Source: Hamadaea tsunoensis DSM 44101 (GTDB lineage: Bacteria; Actinomycetota; Actinomycetes; Mycobacteriales; Micromonosporaceae). From it: DNA of 64,000 nucleotides. Of the stretch, positions 58,965 through 64,000 are shown in pieces (position 1 is the first letter of the stretch; each line of letters starts with the position of its first letter). Made by a program: the position numbers and the translations under genes. The stretch lies in NCBI RefSeq assembly GCF_000428945.1, contig NZ_AUAX01000001.1:248001-312000 (forward strand). Reading direction: 5' to 3'. The notes beneath the pieces are model-generated. The model saw only the letters and a program-made list of their open reading frames with translations, had not been told where the DNA came from and did no database searches.

Positions 58965-59624
58965 TCAGGCGCGGTGCTTCTCGATCGCCTCGGCGATGGG
59001 GTCGAGGCTGTCGAGGATGACGCGGCCCGGGACGGCGGGGATCTTCTGGACCTGCGGCACGGCAATGGTCCGGCACCCCGCCGCCTCGGCCGCGTGTACG
59101 CCGGCCAGCGAATCCTCGACCGCCAGGCAACGCTCCGGGGCCACCCCGAGCAGGCGGGCGGCGGTCGCGTACGGGAGCGGATCGGGCTTGTGCCGGACGA
59201 CGTCGTCGGCGGTGACCGTGACCCGGAAATACGATCGGCCGAGCACGTCCAGCGCGGGTTCGGTCTTCTCCCGGTCCGAGGACGTCACCAGCGCGCACGG
59301 CAGCCCGGTACGCGCGACCGCGTCGAGCAGCCGCCGCGCACCCGGCCGCAGCTGGATGCCCGCGACCGCGATCTCCTTCTCGACGGCCGCGCCGATCAGG
59401 TCCTTGACCTCGGCGTAGTCGGCACCGCCCGGAATCGCCGCCAGGACGACAGCCATGATCGTCTCGACCGATCCACCGGCCAGCAGGTCCTCGTCGATCG
59501 GCGGCGCGCCGAGGGCGGTCGCCACCTTCTGAATCGCGATCAGCCAGTAGCGCTCGGTGTCGACGAGAGTCCCGTCCATGTCCAGCAGGAAGGCGTCGAC
59601 GTCGGCCATGAGATCCGGTTCCAC
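58965..59624 (-). CDS. HAD-superfamily phosphatase (beta-phosphoglucomutase-like)
   Basis: A 219-residue HAD enzyme: motif I LLDMDGTLVDTE (nucleophile Asp, acid Asp two later), motif II Thr/Ser in ALVTSSDRE, motif III Lys in VRHKPDPLPY, and motif IV VEDSLAGV. The alpha-helical cap places it in the phosphoglycolate phosphatase/beta-phosphoglucomutase subfamily. GTG 59624 was chosen due to AAGGTGG 5 nt upstream; ATG 59609 is possible. It converges on the DUF4383 gene with 9 bp between. Confidence 0.87.
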   Translation of the reverse strand: MEPDLMADVDAFLLDMDGTLVDTERYWLIAIQKVATALGAPPIDEDLLAGGSVETIMAVVLAAIPGGADYAEVKDLIGAAVEKEIAVAGIQLRPGARRLLDAVARTGLPCALVTSSDREKTEPALDVLGRSYFRVTVTADDVVRHKPDPLPYATAARLLGVAPERCLAVEDSLAGVHAAEAAGCRTIAVPQVQKIPAVPGRVILDSLDPIAEAIEKHRA

Positions 59625-59680
59625 GGCCGCCACCTTAGCGCCTCGATCCCGCCGGGCCTCGCCTGCTGGGTTCCGCCGCC

Positions 59681-59785
59681 CCAAGATCCCGCTTGGATCA
59701 CGGTTGTCACCCGAATCTTGGGCCATGATTCGGGTGCTTTCCCTGATCCAAACGGGATCTTGGCGCGTGTGGGCTTGCGGGATCT
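59681..59785. repeat. Repeat kind 1, copy e (A-A type) plus end fragment
   Basis: Full element 59681-59764 with both inner modules of type A (CACCCGAAT...ATTCGGGTG), followed by an extra GCGGGATCTTGGGGCG. It lies between two co-directional genes (HAD start, esterase end). Confidence 0.88.
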
Positions 59786-59819
59786 TGGGGCGCGCGGGAA
59801 GCGGGCCGGGGAGGGCTGG

Positions 59820-61568
59820 TCAGGAGCCGTAGATCTCCAGGGCGTAGATGCGGGTGACGGCGGCGCCGCCCTGCTCCCCCGCCGAGACGTCGAGGCGTAC
59901 GTAGCGGGCTGAGCGGGCGGCGATCTGGTGCCAGGTCACGCCGTCGGCGTTCGCGGTCACGGTCACCGCGGTCGACCAGGTCACCCCGTCGACGCTGGTC
60001 GAGATCGCGTACGCGCGGGTGTCGTAGGCAGCGTCCTCACCCCCGGTCACCGCGTGCCGCACCACGATCCGCTGCACCGTCGCCGTCCGGCCGAGATCCA
60101 CCTGCGCGGTCACCGGCGCCGCGCCCGAGCACCACTTGCTGTTGCCCGCCGTCGTGCCGTCGACCAGGTTCGCCACGGCCTCCGCGGTCGCGCACGGCGC
60201 GCTGCCCGTGACGGGCCGCCGGAACGCGAGATCTTCTCCGGCGTACGCGCTGTGCCGCTCACCGAGGACGATGTCGTCGAAGTAGCCGCGGAACTGGCCG
60301 GTGGCGGCCGGCTGGTCGTAGCCGATCCGGATCTGGTCGATCGTCTTCCCGGCGGCCACCGCTCCGATCTGCGAGCGGACGTGGTTCCACTGGTTCACCG
60401 CGAGATGCCCGCCCTGCCCCTGGAACTGCGGGTGTACGCGTACACCGAACTGGTCGACCGCGCCCGAGTCGCGCAGCGCGCTGCCGTCGGTGAAGAAGAG
60501 GTCGACGGCCGCGTACGTGCCCATCGCCTGCTGCGGATAGATCCAGTAGGACAGCTCGGTCGCGGCCGACACGGGCAGGTGGACGTCGAAGATCCGGGCG
60601 TACGCGTACGACTGCGTCGCGCTCGTGTCGTTGCCCGAGTACATCAGCGCGCGTACGCCGCCGTGCGCGGTCTCCTGCCGGGGACCGGCCTCCATCGCGG
60701 TGAGGGCGCAGCAGTAGCCGCCGACGTTCACCGCGTTGGCGATCGAGTCCGACCACGTCGGGACGGCGTCGACGCCCGCGCCCTGCTCGAAGCCGCTGGT
60801 GAACATCGGGGCGTCCCGGCCGTCGTCGAGCACCGAGGCCACCGCCGGAGCGAAGATCGCGGCCATCTTCGCGTACCCGGCGTCGGAGGGGTGCAGGGTG
60901 TCGGCCAGATCCGCCGCGGTCAGCGTACGCATGTCCACGAAACGCACCTTCTTGCCGGCGGACGCGCGGGTGGAGACGAGACCTGGGACCGCGGCGTTGA
61001 AGGTGTCGATCCGCGACTGGATCGCGGCGTCGTTGGCCGGGATGAGCGAGGCGACGATCACGGTGGCCTGGGGCAGGTCGGCGGTGATCTGGTCGATGAG
61101 CGCGCCGAGCCGGGCCGGCGCGGTGCCCACCTGGTAGTTCTGGTTCATGTCGTTGGTGCCGATGTGCAGCGTCACGATCGAGGGCTGGTAGGTCGCGAGC
61201 CAGCCGTCCAGGCTCGCCGCGATCTGGTCGATCCGCCAGCCCGAATGTCCTTCGTTGTCGGGGTCGGGCAGGCTGCCGGACACCTGCGAGCCGACGAAGT
61301 CGATCGCGTGCCCGACCTGGCGTACGAGGGTGGTGTAGAGCGCGGCCCGATAGCTGGAGCTGGTCGGCGAGCCGACGCCGTAGGTGATGGAGTCGCCCAG
61401 CGGCATGATCTTCACCGCGCCGCCGGCCAGGGCGGCCTGCGCCGTCGACCTCGACGCGGGCGGGGCGCTCGGCGGGGCTGACGGGGCGGCGTGGGCCGGG
61501 GTCGCGATACCGGCCAGGGCGAGCGTGAGCAGGAGGATCGCCCCGGGCAGGCGGGAGAGACGAGGCAC
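59820..61568 (-). CDS. Secreted SGNH/GDSL esterase with C-terminal discoidin (F5/8 C) domain
   Basis: A 582-residue exported protein (signal peptide LPGAILLLTLALAGIATPAH). SGNH hydrolase blocks: GDSITYG with catalytic Ser, IGTNDMNQN, and DTLHPSDAGY with Asp/His. A beta-sandwich middle section, then from about 445 a discoidin-like domain (SKWCSGAAPVTAQVDLG, RYVRLDVSAGEQGG) of the F5/8 type C/CBM32 kind which binds carbohydrate. It probably deacetylates or deacylates polysaccharides outside the cell. GGAGG lies 5 nt before GTG 61568; a LacI palindrome at 61601 suggests sugar control. Confidence 0.87.
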   Translation of the reverse strand: MPRLSRLPGAILLLTLALAGIATPAHAAPSAPPSAPPASRSTAQAALAGGAVKIMPLGDSITYGVGSPTSSSYRAALYTTLVRQVGHAIDFVGSQVSGSLPDPDNEGHSGWRIDQIAASLDGWLATYQPSIVTLHIGTNDMNQNYQVGTAPARLGALIDQITADLPQATVIVASLIPANDAAIQSRIDTFNAAVPGLVSTRASAGKKVRFVDMRTLTAADLADTLHPSDAGYAKMAAIFAPAVASVLDDGRDAPMFTSGFEQGAGVDAVPTWSDSIANAVNVGGYCCALTAMEAGPRQETAHGGVRALMYSGNDTSATQSYAYARIFDVHLPVSAATELSYWIYPQQAMGTYAAVDLFFTDGSALRDSGAVDQFGVRVHPQFQGQGGHLAVNQWNHVRSQIGAVAAGKTIDQIRIGYDQPAATGQFRGYFDDIVLGERHSAYAGEDLAFRRPVTGSAPCATAEAVANLVDGTTAGNSKWCSGAAPVTAQVDLGRTATVQRIVVRHAVTGGEDAAYDTRAYAISTSVDGVTWSTAVTVTANADGVTWHQIAARSARYVRLDVSAGEQGGAAVTRIYALEIYGS

Positions 61569-61600
61569 GGCGGCCTCCTTCCGGAGTGGGAGCGGCGCCG

Positions 61601-61614
61601 TGACAACGTTGTCA
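61601..61614. promoter_or_regulatory. Perfect LacI-type operator TGACAACGTTGTCA
   Basis: 14-bp perfect palindrome of the AACGTT-centred LacI/CcpA type, 33 bp upstream of the esterase start and 81 bp upstream of the divergent polymerase gene. Confidence 0.8.
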
Positions 61615-61694
61615 TGGGCACGCAAAGTATCGACATTCTTCGACACATGTCCGGACGGGTCAAGAACGTCGGTGGTTCTGGGTACCGTGACTGC

Positions 61695-62651
61695 ATGGCC
61701 AAGGCCGACGAGGAGCGGGACGGCGTACCGCTCACCAATCTCGATCAGGAGCTGTTCGCGGGGGCCGGCGCGACCAAGCGCGACCTCGTGGACTACCTCG
61801 ACGCGATCCGCGACCGGATGCTGCCCTACCTGCGCGACCGGCCGCTATCGGTCATCCGGTCGCTGCGCGGCCAGGATCCGTTCATGCAGAAGAACCTGCC
61901 GAAGTACACGCCGGACTGGGTCGAGCGCGCCTCCCTGTGGGCCGACAGCTCCCACCGCCAGGTCGCGTACGCGTTGTGCAACGACCGCAGGACGCTGCTG
62001 TGGTTCGCCAACCAGCGGGCGATCGAGTACCACGTGACGCTCGGCCGGGCCGCCGCCCTCGATCACCCGACGCATCTCATCCTCGACCTCGACCCGCCCG
62101 AGGGCGCCCCGTTCGGCACGGCGGTCGCGGCGGCCCGGCTCGTCCGCGAGGTGCTCACCACCGCCGGGCTGACGAGCGCGGTGAAGACGAGCGGGTCGAA
62201 GGGCGTACACGTCTTCGTGCCGATCGACGAGCGGGCCGGCATCGAGGACGTGGCGGCGGCCACCCGCGCGGTCGCGGCCCGGGCCGAGCGGCTCGACCCC
62301 GGCCTGGCGACGACGGCGTTCATCCGGGAGGACCGGGAGGGCAAGGTGTTCCTCGACTCGACCCGGGCCGGCGGCGCGACCGTCGTCTGCGTCTACAGCC
62401 CCCGCCTGCGCCCCGGTACGCCGGTCTCGTTCCCGGTGCCGTGGGACGACCTCGACGACGTGACGCCGGGCGACTTCACCATCCACAATGCACCGTCACT
62501 GCTGGCGGACGGCGACCCGTGGGGAGCGGCGCTGCCCGAACCGCAGACGATCCCGGCGGACCTCATCGAGGAGGGGCACACGATCCCGATCGCCCGGGTC
62601 CAGGCCATGCACGAAGGGAAGCGGCGCGCCCGCGCGGCCCGCGAAAGCTGA
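61695..62651 (+). CDS. LigD-type DNA polymerase/primase domain protein
   Basis: A 318-residue single-domain protein of the archaeo-eukaryotic primase type found as the polymerase part of LigD. HLILDLDPP has the two metal-binding Asp residues; the third acidic position and SGSKGVHVFVPI with the nucleotide-binding His follow, and FVPIDERAGIEDV leads into the second half. In NHEJ it fills ends with ribonucleotides. Here it is a stand-alone protein, as in several actinobacteria (PolD/Prim-PolC type), with no ligase or Ku gene adjacent. ATG 61695 chosen; the longer frame upstream overlaps the esterase leader. Confidence 0.86.
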   Translation: MAKADEERDGVPLTNLDQELFAGAGATKRDLVDYLDAIRDRMLPYLRDRPLSVIRSLRGQDPFMQKNLPKYTPDWVERASLWADSSHRQVAYALCNDRRTLLWFANQRAIEYHVTLGRAAALDHPTHLILDLDPPEGAPFGTAVAAARLVREVLTTAGLTSAVKTSGSKGVHVFVPIDERAGIEDVAAATRAVAARAERLDPGLATTAFIREDREGKVFLDSTRAGGATVVCVYSPRLRPGTPVSFPVPWDDLDDVTPGDFTIHNAPSLLADGDPWGAALPEPQTIPADLIEEGHTIPIARVQAMHEGKRRARAARES

Positions 62652-62678
62652 ACCCGCCCGCCTGCCGCGACCGCGCCG

Positions 62679-62800
62679 CCAAGATCCCGTTTGGATCAGG
62701 GAAATCACCCGAATCTTGGGCCATGATTACGTGCGGAAACCTGATCCAAACGGGATCTTGGCGAGCCGCGAGCAGCGCGGGATCTTGGGGGCGCGAGCAG
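62679..62800. repeat. Repeat kind 1, copy f (A-B type) plus end fragment
   Basis: Full 84-bp element 62679-62762, then GCGCGGGATCTTGGGGGCGC. It lies between the convergent polymerase and glycosidase genes. Confidence 0.9.
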
Positions 62801-62810
62801 CCGGCTGGGG

Positions 62811-64000
62811 TCAGCCGCGGGACAGGTAGACGGGGGTGTCGGTCACGGTGAGGCGGGCCGTGCCGTCCGCCACGGCCACCGGGACGGCCGTGCCGAAGGC
62901 GTCGACCGCCGACGCCGGGCCCTCCCAGGGAAGGGCCACCGAGACGGCGGGCTCGTCCTCTCCGTCGAAGGTGTCGCGGCGGTCCCAGATGATCCAGACC
63001 TGGCCGCGCTCCCGCCGTTCCGCGACGAAGACCCACGCCGCATCATCCATCCGGCGCACGGACTCCACATCGGACAGCAGCTCGGCCAGCCGGGCGAAGG
63101 CGTCGGCGGCGGGGCTGCGTACGGAGAGGGTTCCGTCGAGCAAGGGCAGCCGGCCGAAGAGCAGGTCCATCATCTGGTAGGGATCGTGGAACCCGGCGAT
63201 CTCGGGGGCGAGGTTCCAGTACGCCGTACGCCGGATCCCGCTCGCCAGCGCCAGCACGGTACGCACGACCACCTGCCGGGCGTCGATCCGGTCCCGTTTC
63301 GCGGCCAGGTCCGCCGGGGCGTCCGCCATCAGCATGCGCAGCCGGGGCGGCAGCTTGTCCGCGCGGGCGTACAGGCTGCGCAGAGCGCGGCGTTCGGGGG
63401 TCTCGGTCGACGCCCGTTCGGCCAGCTCGGCGGTGCTCTGCGACGAGGGCGGCACGTCGGCGGTGAACGCTTCCGCGAACACCTGGGCGAGGATGTCGTC
63501 GAGCTCGGGGAACTCGAACAGCAGCGGGCCGCCGTGCTCCCCGGCGACGATCGGCTTCTCGTACCCGTGCCGGGCCATGATCTCCCGGGCGGTCGCCACG
63601 AACTCCGGTACGCGGTACGGGTCGGCGTACAGGTGGACGTCGAAGAGGTCGAAGGAGTCCCGGGAGAGGGCGGCGACCCGGTCGAAGAACTTCCGCGGCT
63701 CGCCACCGGACAGGGCGTCGTACCCGCAGCCGCCCAGAACGACCAGGGCCGCCGGGTCGGCCGAGCAAACCGCCTCGTGGAAGACCGCGAGCTGGGCCGC
63801 GTACTCGTCGGCGGTTCCGGCCCAGAGCAGGCCGGTGTTGCTGGGCTCGTTGTCGCACTGCCAGAACCTGATCCGGCCGGCACAGCGCTGCGCGAGGCGT
63901 CGGATGCTCTCGGCGTACACCGGGAGGGAAAGAGCGGGCGACGGGGGCAGGAAGTCGGTCGCGGACCTGGTGGCCCACGGCGAGCTGGAGCAGACGGTGA
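62811..64000 (-). CDS. Clan GH-A glycoside hydrolase-like protein, 5' end cut by window
   Basis: About 396 visible residues, open at the right edge. The acid/base is in FWQCDNEPSNTGLLW (NEP motif) and the probable nucleophile Glu in IVAGEHGGPLLFEF, both typical for TIM-barrel clan A families such as GH39, GH5 or GH30. FDLFDVHLYADPYRVPEF fits the barrel. The C-terminus (WIIWDRRDTFDGEDEPAVSV) is a beta-sandwich. The exact family and any signal peptide lie outside. It ends just after a repeat-kind-1 element. Confidence 0.75.
   Translation of the reverse strand, partial: TVCSSSPWATRSATDFLPPSPALSLPVYAESIRRLAQRCAGRIRFWQCDNEPSNTGLLWAGTADEYAAQLAVFHEAVCSADPAALVVLGGCGYDALSGGEPRKFFDRVAALSRDSFDLFDVHLYADPYRVPEFVATAREIMARHGYEKPIVAGEHGGPLLFEFPELDDILAQVFAEAFTADVPPSSQSTAELAERASTETPERRALRSLYARADKLPPRLRMLMADAPADLAAKRDRIDARQVVVRTVLALASGIRRTAYWNLAPEIAGFHDPYQMMDLLFGRLPLLDGTLSVRSPAADAFARLAELLSDVESVRRMDDAAWVFVAERRERGQVWIIWDRRDTFDGEDEPAVSVALPWEGPASAVDAFGTAVPVAVADGTARLTVTDTPVYLSRG

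Overview
The window is about 64 kb of very GC-rich DNA with dense, short-spaced genes, frequent GTG starts and many 4-bp ATGA/GTGA overlaps. The gene content (SigE-type and ECF42 sigma factors, an AfsR/SARP regulator, DrrAB-type exporter, DosS/DosR-like two-component pair, LigD-type polymerase, DUF4232 lipoprotein) fits a filamentous actinomycete. The constant use of the word CGTACG/GCGTACGC resembles Micromonosporaceae (Actinoplanes/Micromonospora relatives); that placement is an inference. No tRNA, rRNA, transposase, integrase, prophage or CRISPR array was seen, so this looks like chromosomal accessory/metabolic territory.

Layout. 0-6 kb: partial cyclodeaminase, asparaginase and threonine synthase, pirin, DUF2809 protein, phosphotransferase. 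5.7-16 kb: SigE-type sigma with a membrane partner, ATPase-LuxR regulator, PP2C phosphatase, DHA2 exporter, an SDR-VOC-queA operon, and a DosS/DosR-like pair behind a DosR-like box. 16-20 kb: FUSC protein, and a MarR/MFS divergent pair with two operator copies. 20-34 kb: a sialoside-use locus comprising GH42 beta-galactosidase, two secreted GH33 sialidases, two FadR-type GntR regulators, a peptide/opine-type ABC importer with a permease-ATPase fusion, and a DapA/NanA-type lyase. Four control regions share the operator GGACAT-N3-AYGTCC, so the island reads as one regulon: sialidases release sialic acid, GH42 trims galactosides, the importer takes up the product and the lyase starts its breakdown. 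nanE/nanK are not in the window.

34-48 kb: TetR/peroxiredoxin pair, alditol oxidase, Ser/Thr kinase, DrrAB-type ABC exporter, large AfsR-type regulator, GH3 glycosidase, ECF42 sigma with its DGPF partner, CGNR protein divergent from a hydrolase. 48-64 kb: class-III aminotransferase, HdeD-like protein, a gene-poor stretch with four LacI-type palindromes and an orphan hairpin unit, a light/carotenoid block (SDR-DUF2867, B12-binding MerR of the LitR/CarH type, crtI, crtB, photolyase), a SigB/SigF-type promoter before a DUF4383 protein, HAD hydrolase, LacI-box GDSL esterase, LigD-type polymerase, and the end of a clan-A glycosidase.

The most unusual feature is a set of six kinds of short intergenic repeat elements. 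Most are inverted repeats with about 15-70 bp arms; one is a roughly 120-130 bp structured element. Three kinds end in CAAGATC/GATCTTG. The commonest kind (about 84 bp, six full copies and one fragment) mostly lies between convergent genes and is built from exchangeable inner half-modules. No transposase is nearby, so they look like non-autonomous or structural RNA/DNA elements.
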